Of a stretch of 64,000 nt of DNA, positions 1 through 8,453 are shown piece by piece (the stretch's first letter is position 1; the number at the start of each line of letters is the position of its first letter). Source of the DNA: an uncultured Bacteroides sp. (GTDB taxonomy: Bacteria; Bacteroidota; Bacteroidia; Bacteroidales; Bacteroidaceae). The notes below the pieces were generated by a model. The model worked only from the letters and a program-made list of their open reading frames with translations. It ran no database searches and had not been told where the DNA came from. A program made the translations under genes and the position numbers. The DNA is taken from the NCBI GenBank assembly GCA_947038155.1, contig CAMQVH010000001.1, positions 1-64,000 of the forward strand, written 5' to 3'.

Positions 1-54
1 CCTCGTCACGCCGATGGTACTGCGTAACAGTGGGAGAGTAGGTAGCCGCCGTTT
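1..54 (+). rRNA. rrf: 5S ribosomal RNA, 3' end only
   Basis: The first bases match the 3' half of a Bacteroidales 5S rRNA: the CCGATGGTACTGC stretch, the GGGAGAGTAGGT loop E/helix V segment, and a GCCGCC close to the end. The 5' part lies outside the window. The exact 3' end is uncertain by a few bases. It marks the end of an rRNA operon, and a strong terminator follows directly. Confidence 0.88.
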
Positions 55-60
55 TTAGAG

Positions 61-96
61 AAGCCCCGCCAGTCATCTTTGACTGGCGGGGATTTC
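61..96 (+). terminator. rRNA operon terminator
   Basis: A 12-bp perfect stem (64-75 with 80-91, CCCCGCCAGTCA and its complement) closes a 4-nt loop and is followed by ATTTCTT. It stands directly behind the 5S rRNA, so it very likely ends the rRNA operon. Confidence 0.9.
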
Positions 97-176
97 TTGT
101 TTATACACTTTCCTGTCCGATTTTTGGGTTCTCATGCTTATTTTCTATGATTCAGCCAAATTTATATTCTTTTTCT

Positions 177-207
177 TTTGTTATTTCGGAATGAATGTAT
201 ACTTTTG
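177..207 (+). promoter_or_regulatory. Bacteroides-type promoter of the ABC exporter operon
   Basis: TTTG at 177-180 and TACTTTTG at 200-207 are separated by 19 bp, matching the Bacteroidales primary sigma consensus (TTTG, about 19 bp, TAnnTTTG). Transcription should start near 214, just before the operator palindrome. Confidence 0.8.
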
Positions 208-208
208 T

Positions 209-247
209 GGTGTACTATTGAACTAATACACTAGACATAGTGTATTA
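209..247. promoter_or_regulatory. predicted operator of the YtrA-type GntR repressor
   Basis: TAATACACTA (224-233) and TAGTGTATTA (238-247) form a perfect 10-bp inverted repeat around GACA. A second overlapping repeat, GTGTA at 210-214 with TACAC at 227-231, shares its right arm. Both lie at or just after the predicted transcription start, where a bound repressor would block initiation. The repressor is probably the GntR-family protein encoded at 1956-2327 in the same operon. I recall TACACT/AGTGTA half-sites for YtrA-family regulators, which fits. Binding itself is inferred. Confidence 0.7.
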
Positions 248-273
248 ACTATAAGAACTTAAAAATTAATATT

Positions 274-1128
274 ATGATTAAAGCTGAAAATTTGTCTTTT
301 ATCTATCCCAAATCAAAGCGCATGGTATTACACGACTTTTCTTTCTCTTTAGAGGCTGGTCGGGTTTATGGACTGTTAGGACGCAATGGGGCGGGGAAAT
401 CTACTCTCCTTTATTTGATAGCCGGGCTATTGACTCCGAAAAAAGGGAAAATAGTGTTCCATGATATAAATGTCCGTTCTCGTCTGCCAATGACGTTGCA
501 GGATATGTTCTTGGTTCCGGAGGAATTTGAATTGCCTTCTATTCCATTGAAAAAGTATATTGAATTGAATGCCCCTTTTTATCCGAACTTTAGCAAAGAG
601 GATATGCACAAGTATCTTCATTGTTTTGAAATGGATATGGATGTGAATTTAGGAACACTCTCTATGGGACAAAAAAAGAAAGTGTTTATGAGTTTTGCTT
701 TGGCTACCAATACTTCTCTTCTGCTGATGGACGAACCGACCAATGGACTGGATATTCCGGGAAAGAGTCAGTTCCGTAAATTTATGGCATCGGGTATGAC
801 AGATGACAAAACGATTGTAATTTCAACTCATCAGATACGTGATATAGACAAAATGCTGGATTCAGTCATGATCATGGATGAAAGCCGGGTACTGCTGAAT
901 GAATCGGTAATGCGCATTTGCGAGAAATTGTGCTTCAAGGAAAGTGATGACCGTAGCCTGATTGATCAAGCGCTTTATGCTGTTCCTTCTCTGCAGGGGA
1001 ATAGTTTGCTTTTGCTGAATGAGTATGGTGAAGATTCAGATCTCAATCTGGAACTGCTGTTTAACGCAACACTGGCACAGCCACAAATAATCGCAAAATT
1101 GTTTCACGCTCAAGATGAACAAATATGA
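274..1128 (+). CDS. ABC transporter ATP-binding protein, YtrB/CcmA type
   Basis: A 284-residue ATPase that should power the membrane protein encoded next. The Walker A motif GRNGAGKST is at residues 36-44, the signature LSMGQ at 129-133, Walker B with LLLMDEPT at 149-156, and the switch His in STHQ. The C-terminal 80 residues are not conserved ATPase core, as is usual for exporters of the YtrB/EcsA kind. The stop overlaps the start of the permease gene by 4 bp, so translation is coupled. It is the first gene of an operon with a GntR repressor, an arrangement typical of antibiotic- or envelope-stress-inducible exporters. The substrate cannot be read from sequence. Confidence 0.85.
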   Translation: MIKAENLSFIYPKSKRMVLHDFSFSLEAGRVYGLLGRNGAGKSTLLYLIAGLLTPKKGKIVFHDINVRSRLPMTLQDMFLVPEEFELPSIPLKKYIELNAPFYPNFSKEDMHKYLHCFEMDMDVNLGTLSMGQKKKVFMSFALATNTSLLLMDEPTNGLDIPGKSQFRKFMASGMTDDKTIVISTHQIRDIDKMLDSVMIMDESRVLLNESVMRICEKLCFKESDDRSLIDQALYAVPSLQGNSLLLLNEYGEDSDLNLELLFNATLAQPQIIAKLFHAQDEQI

Positions 1129-1940
1129 TAAAGGATACATTTTTTAGTTTTTCCCGTTTCGGGAAATTATTCTATAAAGAGATTTCAGAGAATTGGAAGT
1201 TGTATGGGCTCCAAGTATTGGTGATGTATGTAGTGATGGCAATTACGCTAATTTGGTATAGCTATACTGACTATACAAGTTTCAATACACTTACTAAAAC
1301 AAATGATTTGAATGTTCATATATTTACATTGGTCTTTTGGATGTGGTCTTGGTGGATATTTATCTGCTTGGGGACTTCTTTTGCATTTAAAACAATGAAA
1401 GGTAAAACAGGTCGTATTACAATGTTAATGACTCCTGTCACTGCCTTTGAGAAATTTTTCTTTCGTTGGTTGATTTATGTACTTGTTCTCCCTTTGCTCA
1501 TTTTGCTATCAATTTGGTTGGCAGACTATATACGTGTACTTGTCTATTCTACAATATATCCTGAAATGCCTTTTATAGAAGTTACAGACTTCAAACATTT
1601 TGTTGATCAGGGAGATGGGAGATATTCCTTATGTCATAGTTGGGTAGATGGTTCTCTGTTGATTTTACTTAATGTGTATATTCAATCATTGTTTTTATTG
1701 GGAAGTATTATTTGGCCTAAGAATTCTTTTATAAAAACGCTTATTGGCTTTGTACTTTTGGTCTTCCTGTATTATTGGGTAGTGGTAGGATTTTCTCATT
1801 TTACAGAGAATAGTGCTCTTGCAAATTTGACTTCATTTATATTTAAGTGGGGACATACACTATTCCCTGTATTAACTATTATAAATTGGGTCTTGACTTA
1901 TTTCCGCTTAAAAGAGTCAGAAGTAATTCATAGGATGTAA
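1125..1940 (+). CDS. ABC-2 type permease subunit
   Basis: A 271-residue integral membrane protein with about six hydrophobic segments (for example around residues 28-46, 67-87, 113-131, 180-197, 205-223 and 243-260) and no catalytic motif, as expected for the membrane half of an ABC-2 exporter. It is rich in Trp, Phe and Tyr. Its ATG lies inside the ATPase gene (ATGA overlap), and the GntR gene follows 15 bp after the stop. The family call rests on topology and neighbours rather than on a specific motif, and the substrate is unknown. Confidence 0.75.
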   Translation: MIKDTFFSFSRFGKLFYKEISENWKLYGLQVLVMYVVMAITLIWYSYTDYTSFNTLTKTNDLNVHIFTLVFWMWSWWIFICLGTSFAFKTMKGKTGRITMLMTPVTAFEKFFFRWLIYVLVLPLLILLSIWLADYIRVLVYSTIYPEMPFIEVTDFKHFVDQGDGRYSLCHSWVDGSLLILLNVYIQSLFLLGSIIWPKNSFIKTLIGFVLLVFLYYWVVVGFSHFTENSALANLTSFIFKWGHTLFPVLTIINWVLTYFRLKESEVIHRM

Positions 1941-1955
1941 AAAAGGAGGGTATGT

Positions 1956-2327
1956 ATGAATTTTAAAGAAAGCAGAGCAATATATTTACAGATAGCCGAT
2001 CGCATTTGTGATGACATCTTGTTGGGACAATATGAAGAAGAGGGGCGTATTTCTTCGGTCAGGGAATATGCATCTATTGTAGAAGTGAATGCAAATACAG
2101 TGATGCGCTCGTACGAGTATCTTCAGTCTCAGGAAGTGATTTACAATAAACGAGGCATTGGCTTTTTTGTAGCTTCCGGAGCAAAGGCACTGATTCATTC
2201 GTTGCGAAAGGAACAGTTCCTGAAAGAAGAGGTTGATGGCTTTTTCCGACAACTTTATACACTCGGCATCTCTATCAAAGAAGTAGAGAAAATGTATTAT
2301 GAATTTATACAAAAACAAAATCAATAA
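1956..2327 (+). CDS. GntR-family repressor, YtrA subfamily
   Basis: A short (123 residue) GntR regulator. The N-terminal winged helix starts with IYLQIADRICDDI and carries the GntR hallmark ISSVREYASIVEVNANTVMRSYEYLQ with wing KRGIGFFV. Only about 45 helical residues follow, so there is no effector-binding FadR or UTRA domain; this is the YtrA layout, where the tail only dimerises. It lies third in the operon after the transporter it probably controls. The perfect palindrome at 224-247 is the likely binding site, making the operon autoregulated. Confidence 0.85.
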   Translation: MNFKESRAIYLQIADRICDDILLGQYEEEGRISSVREYASIVEVNANTVMRSYEYLQSQEVIYNKRGIGFFVASGAKALIHSLRKEQFLKEEVDGFFRQLYTLGISIKEVEKMYYEFIQKQNQ

Positions 2328-2341
2328 AAAACAGATATGAT

Positions 2342-3142
2342 ATGAAGCGTACAACATATATAATAATAGGACTTTTTGTACTGGGCTTGTTATTTATCCC
2401 TGTCCTGTTAAGAACACCTGCGGGCGAGAAAGCAGCTCGTCGTTTATCAATGGAAGGGGAACGTACTGAAATAGAAATGGCCGGGATTCGTCATGTGAAG
2501 ATCGTTGAAAAGCTAGGTAAGATTGACAAAGATGATATAGGAATAGCAGGTCAGCTGGATGTGCAGGCTTCCCCCGCTTTGGGTAAGAGCATCTTTGCGT
2601 ATCCGAAAAGCGAATATCTGAATGTGATACAAGAAGGAGATTGCTTGCTGATAGAAGTAGATATGGATAATGAAGATCTCTCGCAGATAGTACGATCGCT
2701 GGATAAAGGACACAGATTAATTTTAGATGGGTTGAATCTGGAATTAAAAGCAGACTCTACATTGCTTTCTATTGAGAATCGTGCTGCCAAGGTGGATATT
2801 AATATCAGGAAACTATGCTTGGATTCCTTATTCCTCTTTAATGAAGAATGGCAGGATATCTCATTGGATTCTTGTCGTTTCCGTTCATTGGATATCAGAG
2901 GAAAAAGATTGAGCTTGAAGGCTGATCAGGTGAAAGTAACCGATTATTATGAAGAATTAGGGACTATCAGGAGTAGTGAAATTTCCGGATTCAGTGTTGA
3001 TAATTTGTATCTGTCAGGAAAAGATTCGCATAGATATCGGACAGGTATCAACTGCAAGCGTATCTTTTGGAATCCCTTAGCTAAAGATGCGGAACTTGAG
3101 CTTACTTTGCGACAGAAGGGTGAGATTATATTGAATCGTTGA
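2342..3142 (+). CDS. membrane-anchored protein of unknown function
   Basis: I do not recognise a family. The 266-residue product begins with one hydrophobic segment (about residues 5-22, IIIGLFVLGLLFIPVLL) after KR, so it is probably anchored in the inner membrane or exported. The rest alternates short hydrophobic and charged stretches and looks beta-rich, which could be a beta-helix or an adhesin-like fold. It follows the GntR gene by 14 bp and is followed at once by a lipoprotein gene, so it belongs to the exporter operon and may act in the periplasm with the transporter. Confidence 0.6.
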   Translation: MKRTTYIIIGLFVLGLLFIPVLLRTPAGEKAARRLSMEGERTEIEMAGIRHVKIVEKLGKIDKDDIGIAGQLDVQASPALGKSIFAYPKSEYLNVIQEGDCLLIEVDMDNEDLSQIVRSLDKGHRLILDGLNLELKADSTLLSIENRAAKVDINIRKLCLDSLFLFNEEWQDISLDSCRFRSLDIRGKRLSLKADQVKVTDYYEELGTIRSSEISGFSVDNLYLSGKDSHRYRTGINCKRIFWNPLAKDAELELTLRQKGEIILNR

Positions 3143-3159
3143 ATATAAACGGAAAGGAA

Positions 3160-3606
3160 ATGAAAACTATAAAGTATTTTGCTGTTTTAAGTCTGTTGGT
3201 TGGTTGGTCCGGCTGTAACTCAAAGCCGGACTTGGACGGATTCCGGGAAGTAGAGATAAGTAATAATATGCTGGACACTATACCGGAAAACAGATTGAAT
3301 AATTATAAAGAAACGATTGAAAAAACTTATTTATTGGGTTGTCTGGTATTGGGTACAGCCGGTAGTGCGTCGGAAAGCAGTCCGGCTCAACTGAAGGAAT
3401 GGAAAGAGTCTTTGAATATGCCCGACACGATAAAGCCGATCTATAGGGAGAGGCTGTGGAATTTTGTTTTTTATCCCCAAATTACGTATGAAGTTGAATC
3501 CAGATACCTAGGTATCTATCAACGGAGGAAAACTGTAATTAAAGGTATCGGACTTGGTATGATTACAGGAAAAGAAGAAGAATATATCAAATCAAGGCAA
3601 AAATAA
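3160..3606 (+). CDS. small putative lipoprotein
   Basis: A 148-residue product with a lipoprotein signal: MKTIKYFAVLSLLVGWSGC with the lipobox Cys at residue 19. I chose the ATG at 3160 because it starts a clean signal peptide; the same frame is open from a TTG at 3139 that overlaps the previous stop. No family is recognised. It is the last gene of the exporter operon. An AT-rich 228-bp gap without a clear terminator hairpin follows before the V-ATPase genes. Confidence 0.6.
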   Translation: MKTIKYFAVLSLLVGWSGCNSKPDLDGFREVEISNNMLDTIPENRLNNYKETIEKTYLLGCLVLGTAGSASESSPAQLKEWKESLNMPDTIKPIYRERLWNFVFYPQITYEVESRYLGIYQRRKTVIKGIGLGMITGKEEEYIKSRQK

Positions 3607-3739
3607 TTCATTGTTGGTGCTTTATTCGTTATAATATTTTAAGACAGGTGTCATTTAGTAATATTACGGTGAGAAAAGCGGAATAAAATTGGTGTAAAAG
3701 TGTGATTTTATAAGAAGAGAGTCGATTTCTTTGCATCTT

Positions 3740-3773
3740 TCTCTTTTTTATCAAATTGATTTTTGTAAATTTG
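3740..3773 (+). promoter_or_regulatory. probable promoter of the V-ATPase operon
   Basis: TAAATTTG at 3766-3773 fits the Bacteroidales -7 box TAnnTTTG. The expected TTTG about 19 bp upstream is only a T-rich run near 3740-3748, so the match is partial. The leader to the first ATG at 3835 would be about 55 nt. Confidence 0.5.
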
Positions 3774-3834
3774 GCGAGAATCTGAGAAAGGACACATAGT
3801 TAATATAGTAATAATACTAAATACTCCTGTTAAT

Positions 3835-4425
3835 ATGGAAAACAAAATTCAAGAGTTGACCGATAAGATTTATCGTGAAGGCGTGGAAAAAGGAAACGAA
3901 GAAGCGCAGAGACTTATCGCGAATGCTCAGGATGAAGCAAAGAAGATCATTGAGGATGCTCGTAAAGAAGCGGAATCAATTGTCGCTGCCTCTCGTAAAT
4001 CTGCTGATGAACTGGCAGATAATACAAAATCAGAGTTAAAACTATTTTCCGGTCAGGCTGTCAACGCACTCAAATCTGAGATTGCCACGATGGTCACTGA
4101 CAAGTTGATAACCGCTTCTGTGAAGGATTTCGCTCAGGATAAGGATTATCTGAATGCGTTTATCGTTGCGCTGGCATCCAAATGGAGTGTAGATGAACCT
4201 ATCGTCATCTCTACGGCCGACGCTGAATCACTGAAAAAGTATTTTGCAGCCCATGCGAAAGCTTTGTTGGATAAAGGTGTGAAGATTGAACAAGTGAACG
4301 GTATCAAGACTTTATTTACGGTTTCTCCGGCGGACGGTTCGTATAAGGTGAACTTCGGAGAAGAAGAATTCATGAATTACTTCAAAGCGTTCTTGCGTCC
4401 TCAGTTAGTAGAAATGCTATTTTAA
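3835..4425 (+). CDS. atpE: V/A-type ATPase subunit E
   Basis: A 196-residue peripheral-stalk subunit. The first 80 residues are a long charged coiled coil (GNEEAQRLIANAQDEAKKIIEDARKEAESI), and the C-terminal half is a globular domain with DKLITASVKDF and PQLVEMLF, the layout of NtpE/AtpE. It links the catalytic A3B3 head to the membrane subunit I. It opens the seven-gene operon and is 11 bp from the DUF2764 gene, as in chlamydial and spirochaetal V-ATPase operons. Note that atpE here means the V-type E subunit, not the F-type c subunit. Confidence 0.85.
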   Translation: MENKIQELTDKIYREGVEKGNEEAQRLIANAQDEAKKIIEDARKEAESIVAASRKSADELADNTKSELKLFSGQAVNALKSEIATMVTDKLITASVKDFAQDKDYLNAFIVALASKWSVDEPIVISTADAESLKKYFAAHAKALLDKGVKIEQVNGIKTLFTVSPADGSYKVNFGEEEFMNYFKAFLRPQLVEMLF

Positions 4426-4436
4426 AAGGAGCGACT

Positions 4437-5279
4437 ATGAGTAGTAAATACTATTACTTGGTAGCCGGTTTGCCGGAACTCACTTTGGAGGACAGTAAAC
4501 TGAGCTATACAGTAGCCGATTTTAAAACAGAGATCTACAGCGGATTGTCTGCTTCAGACCAAAAGTTGATCGACTTGTTCTATCTGAAGTTTGATAATGC
4601 CAACGTGCTGAAACTCCTCAAAGACAAAGAGGCGGAAATAGACAAACGTGGAAACTACTCTGCCGCGGAACTCACCGAATATATTTCTATTCTGAGAGAA
4701 GGCGGGGAAATCAGCCCTAAAGAATTTCCTTCTTATCTGTCTGTTTTTATTTCCGATTATCTGAATACACCTGCCGAAAGCATGGTGTTGCAGGAAGATC
4801 ATTTGGCTGCTTTATATTATGAGTACGCCATGAAATGTGGAAATAAGTTCGTCTCTTCCTGGTTTGAATTCAATCTGAACATTAATAATATTCTTGTTGC
4901 ATTTACCGCTCGTAAATTCAAATGGGATATTGCTGCCCATATCGTAGGAAACACGGAAGTATGCGAAGCCTTGCGTACATCCAGCGCCCGCGATTTCGGA
5001 TTGTCCGGTGAGGTGGATGTTTTTGAATCGTTGGTGAAGATCAGTGAGATCACGGAACTGGTGGAACGTGAGAAGAAACTGGATGCTCTGCGGTGGAACT
5101 GGATGGAAGATGCTATTTTCTTCGACTATTTCACCGTTGAACGTATTTTCGCTTTCTTGCTGAAACTGGAAATGATTGAGCGTTGGATTTCATTGGATAA
5201 GGAAAGAGGAAATCAATTGTTCCGAAGCATCATTGAATCGCTGAAGAATGAAGTACAGATTCCCGCAGAATTCAGATAA
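4437..5279 (+). CDS. DUF2764 family protein, V-ATPase operon component
   Basis: A 280-residue soluble protein beginning SSKYYYLVAGLPELTLED, the start typical of the DUF2764 family found only in bacterial V-ATPase operons as far as I recall. It occupies the position where a subunit C gene is expected, and no other C-like gene is present. It is helical, with no signal peptide or membrane segment, and has the FVSSWFEFNLNINNILVA stretch reminiscent of subunit C repeats. A role as the central-stalk socket (C/d subunit) is an inference from position and size. Confidence 0.75.
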   Translation: MSSKYYYLVAGLPELTLEDSKLSYTVADFKTEIYSGLSASDQKLIDLFYLKFDNANVLKLLKDKEAEIDKRGNYSAAELTEYISILREGGEISPKEFPSYLSVFISDYLNTPAESMVLQEDHLAALYYEYAMKCGNKFVSSWFEFNLNINNILVAFTARKFKWDIAAHIVGNTEVCEALRTSSARDFGLSGEVDVFESLVKISEITELVEREKKLDALRWNWMEDAIFFDYFTVERIFAFLLKLEMIERWISLDKERGNQLFRSIIESLKNEVQIPAEFR

Positions 5280-5296
5280 TAAATTTTAAAAAATAT

Positions 5297-7054
5297 ATGG
5301 CAACAAAAGGAACTGTTAGTGGCGTTATTGCCAACATGGTGACCCTCGTCGTTGACGGACCGGTAGCTCAGAATGAGATTTGTTATATCTCTACCGGTGG
5401 CGATAAGTTGATGGCGGAGGTGATTAAGGTGGTAGGTGCAAACGTATATGTCCAGGTGTTCGAAAGCACCCGTGGACTGAAGGTAGGTGCCGAAGCCGAA
5501 TTTACAGGACACATGCTTGAAGTGACCTTAGGTCCGGGTATGTTATCGAAGAACTACGATGGTCTGCAAAACGACCTTGACAAGATGGACGGTGTTTTCC
5601 TGAAAAGAGGACAATATACATATCCATTGGATAAAGAACGTATATGGCATTTTGTTCCGATGGTGAAAGCCGGCGATAAAGTCGTAGCTTCCGCATGGCT
5701 GGGACAGGTGGACGAAAACTTCCAGCCGCTGAAAATTATGGCTCCGTTTACTATGAACGGAACGGCTACCGTAAAGACCATTATGCCCGAAGGAGATTAT
5801 AAAATAGAAGATACCATTGCGATCCTGACAGATGAGGAAGGAAATGACATTCCGGTAACGATGATTCAGAAATGGCCGGTAAAACGGGCTATGACGAATT
5901 ACAAAGAAAAGCCGCGTCCTTTCAAATTGCTGGAAACCGGTGTACGTGTAATCGATACGCTGAACCCGATTGTGGAAGGCGGTACAGGATTTATCCCCGG
6001 CCCGTTCGGTACAGGTAAGACAGTGCTTCAGCACGCTATCTCCAAACAGGCGGAAGCGGATATCGTAATTATTGCGGCTTGTGGTGAACGTGCCAACGAG
6101 GTAGTGGAAATCTTTACGGAATTCCCGGAACTGGTGGACCCGCATACAGGACGCAAATTGATGGAACGTACCATCATTATTGCAAATACTTCCAATATGC
6201 CGGTAGCCGCCCGTGAAGCGTCTGTATATACAGCAATGTCTCTAGCTGAGTATTACCGTTCGATGGGATTGAAGGTATTGCTGATGGCTGACTCTACTTC
6301 CCGTTGGGCGCAGGCGTTGCGCGAAATGTCCAATCGTATGGAAGAATTGCCCGGACCGGATGCGTTCCCGATGGATATTTCTGCTATTATTTCTAACTTC
6401 TACGGTCGTGCAGGTTATGTGAAACTGGGTAACGACGAAACCGGTTCAATTACTTTCATTGGTACGGTGTCACCTGCCGGTGGTAACTTGAAAGAGCCTG
6501 TAACGGAAAATACAAAGAAGGTAGCCCGCTGTTTCTACGCATTGGAGCAGGATCGTGCCGATAAGAAACGCTATCCGGCCGTGAACCCGATTGACTCTTA
6601 TTCCAAATATATCGAATATCCGGAATTTGAAGAATATATCAAGGAACATATCAATGACGAATGGATCGGCAAGGTGAATGAACTTAAAACCCGCTTGCAG
6701 CGTGGTAAGGAAATTGCCGAGCAGATTAACATTCTGGGTGATGACGGTGTACCTGTAGAATACCACGTGATTTTCTGGAAATCCGAATTGATCGACTTCG
6801 TAATCCTGCAACAGGATGCCTTTGATGAGGTTGACTCGGTGACTCCGATGGAACGTCAGGAAGCTATTCTGAATATGATAATCGACATCTGCCATACAGA
6901 ATTTGAATTTGATAACTTCAATGATGTAATGGATTACTTCAAAAGGATGATCAATGTATGCAAGCAGATGAACTACTCGAAGTTCAAATCTGAGCAGTAC
7001 GAAGGATTCCAGCAGCAATTAAAAGAATTGATTGCCGAAAGAAGCGTTAAATAG
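5297..7054 (+). CDS. atpA: V/A-type ATPase catalytic subunit A
   Basis: A 585-residue catalytic nucleotide-binding subunit. The Walker A motif GPFGTGKT is at residues 235-242, preceded by the A-subunit specific non-homologous insert (about 100-200). Further markers are ACGERANEVVE, LLMADSTSRWAQALREMSNRMEELPGPDAFP and the FYGRAG segment. The length is normal for NtpA. ATP hydrolysis here drives rotation of the D stalk and K ring. It sits 17 bp after the DUF2764 gene and 33 bp before subunit B. Confidence 0.95.
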   Translation: MATKGTVSGVIANMVTLVVDGPVAQNEICYISTGGDKLMAEVIKVVGANVYVQVFESTRGLKVGAEAEFTGHMLEVTLGPGMLSKNYDGLQNDLDKMDGVFLKRGQYTYPLDKERIWHFVPMVKAGDKVVASAWLGQVDENFQPLKIMAPFTMNGTATVKTIMPEGDYKIEDTIAILTDEEGNDIPVTMIQKWPVKRAMTNYKEKPRPFKLLETGVRVIDTLNPIVEGGTGFIPGPFGTGKTVLQHAISKQAEADIVIIAACGERANEVVEIFTEFPELVDPHTGRKLMERTIIIANTSNMPVAAREASVYTAMSLAEYYRSMGLKVLLMADSTSRWAQALREMSNRMEELPGPDAFPMDISAIISNFYGRAGYVKLGNDETGSITFIGTVSPAGGNLKEPVTENTKKVARCFYALEQDRADKKRYPAVNPIDSYSKYIEYPEFEEYIKEHINDEWIGKVNELKTRLQRGKEIAEQINILGDDGVPVEYHVIFWKSELIDFVILQQDAFDEVDSVTPMERQEAILNMIIDICHTEFEFDNFNDVMDYFKRMINVCKQMNYSKFKSEQYEGFQQQLKELIAERSVK

Positions 7055-7087
7055 TAAATTGTAAATAGCTAAATTGTAAATATATAG

Positions 7088-8413
7088 ATGGCAACAAAAG
7101 CTTTTCAAAAGATATATACCAAGATTACTCAGATTACCAAGGCTACTTGTTCGCTGAAAGCGACAGGAGTAGGGTATGACGAGCTTGCCACTGTGAACGG
7201 TAAACTGGCACAGGTGGTTAAGATTGCCGGTGACGATGTCACTCTGCAGGTATTTGAAGGTACGGAAGGTATTCCTACCAACGCCGAAGTAGTGTTCCTC
7301 GGCAAATCGCCTACGTTGAAAGTGAGTGAGCAGTTGGCAGGACGTTTCTTCAATGCTTTCGGTGATCCGATTGACGGAGGTCCGGAAATTGAAGGACAGG
7401 AAGTGGAAATCGGTGGTCCGTCAGTGAATCCGGTGCGTCGTAAACAGCCGTCGGAACTGATTGCAACGGGTATTGCTGGTATCGACTTGAATAACACACT
7501 GGTATCCGGTCAGAAGATTCCGTTCTTCGCCGACCCCGACCAGCCTTTCAATCAGGTGATGGCAAACGTGGCATTGCGTGCTGAAACAGATAAGATCATT
7601 CTGGGCGGTATGGGTATGACGAACGATGACTACCTCTACTTTAAGAATGTATTCTCCAACGCCGGTGCTCTCGACCGTATTGTGAGCTTCATGAATACAA
7701 CGGAAAATCCTCCGGTAGAACGTCTGCTGATTCCGGATATGGCACTGACTGCTGCCGAATACTTCGCTGTAAACAATAACGAGAAAGTATTGGTACTGCT
7801 GACCGATATGACCAGCTACGCCGATGCGTTGGCTATCGTATCCAACCGTATGGATCAGATTCCGTCCAAAGATTCTATGCCAGGGTCGCTCTATTCGGAT
7901 TTGGCGAAGATTTACGAAAAGGCGGTGCAGTTCCCCTCCGGTGGCTCTATCACGATTATTGCGGTGACAACGTTGTCCGGTGGAGATATCACGCACGCTG
8001 TGCCTGATAATACGGGTTATATTACGGAAGGACAGTTGTTCTTGCGTCGTGACAGTGATATCGGTAAGGTTATTGTTGACCCGTTCCGTTCATTGTCCCG
8101 TCTGAAACAGCTGGTAACCGGTAAGAAGACACGTAAAGACCATCCGCAGGTGATGAATGCCGCTGTACGTCTGTATGCCGATGCTGCAAATGCGAAGACT
8201 AAGATGGAAAACGGTTTCGACCTGACAAATTACGACGAACGTACGTTGGCTTTTGCGAAGGATTATTCTAACCAGTTGCTGGCTATTGATGTCAACCTTG
8301 ATACTACTGAAATGCTGGATGTGGCCTGGGGCTTGTTCGGCGAATACTTCCGTCCGGAAGAAGTAAATATCAAGAAGGAACTTGTTGACCAGTACTGGCC
8401 GAAAGGAGAATAA
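7088..8413 (+). CDS. atpB: V/A-type ATPase subunit B
   Basis: A 441-residue regulatory nucleotide-binding subunit that alternates with A in the hexameric head. It shows PVRRKQPSELIATGIAGIDLNNTLVSGQKIPFF, where the Walker A loop is degenerate as expected for B subunits, then LLTDMTSYADALAIVSNRMDQIPSKDSMPGSLYSDLAKIYEKA and the RSLSRLKQLVTGKKTRKDH segment. The length fits the family. Codon use matches the neighbouring subunits. Confidence 0.95.
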   Translation: MATKAFQKIYTKITQITKATCSLKATGVGYDELATVNGKLAQVVKIAGDDVTLQVFEGTEGIPTNAEVVFLGKSPTLKVSEQLAGRFFNAFGDPIDGGPEIEGQEVEIGGPSVNPVRRKQPSELIATGIAGIDLNNTLVSGQKIPFFADPDQPFNQVMANVALRAETDKIILGGMGMTNDDYLYFKNVFSNAGALDRIVSFMNTTENPPVERLLIPDMALTAAEYFAVNNNEKVLVLLTDMTSYADALAIVSNRMDQIPSKDSMPGSLYSDLAKIYEKAVQFPSGGSITIIAVTTLSGGDITHAVPDNTGYITEGQLFLRRDSDIGKVIVDPFRSLSRLKQLVTGKKTRKDHPQVMNAAVRLYADAANAKTKMENGFDLTNYDERTLAFAKDYSNQLLAIDVNLDTTEMLDVAWGLFGEYFRPEEVNIKKELVDQYWPKGE

Positions 8414-8453
8414 TCAGCAACTAAATTTATAACCAATAATTAGCAAAAACAAC

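Noticed and set aside
5543..6145. 200-residue minus-strand open frame inside atpA
   Set aside because: Complementary to the conserved Walker A region of subunit A; no independent support.
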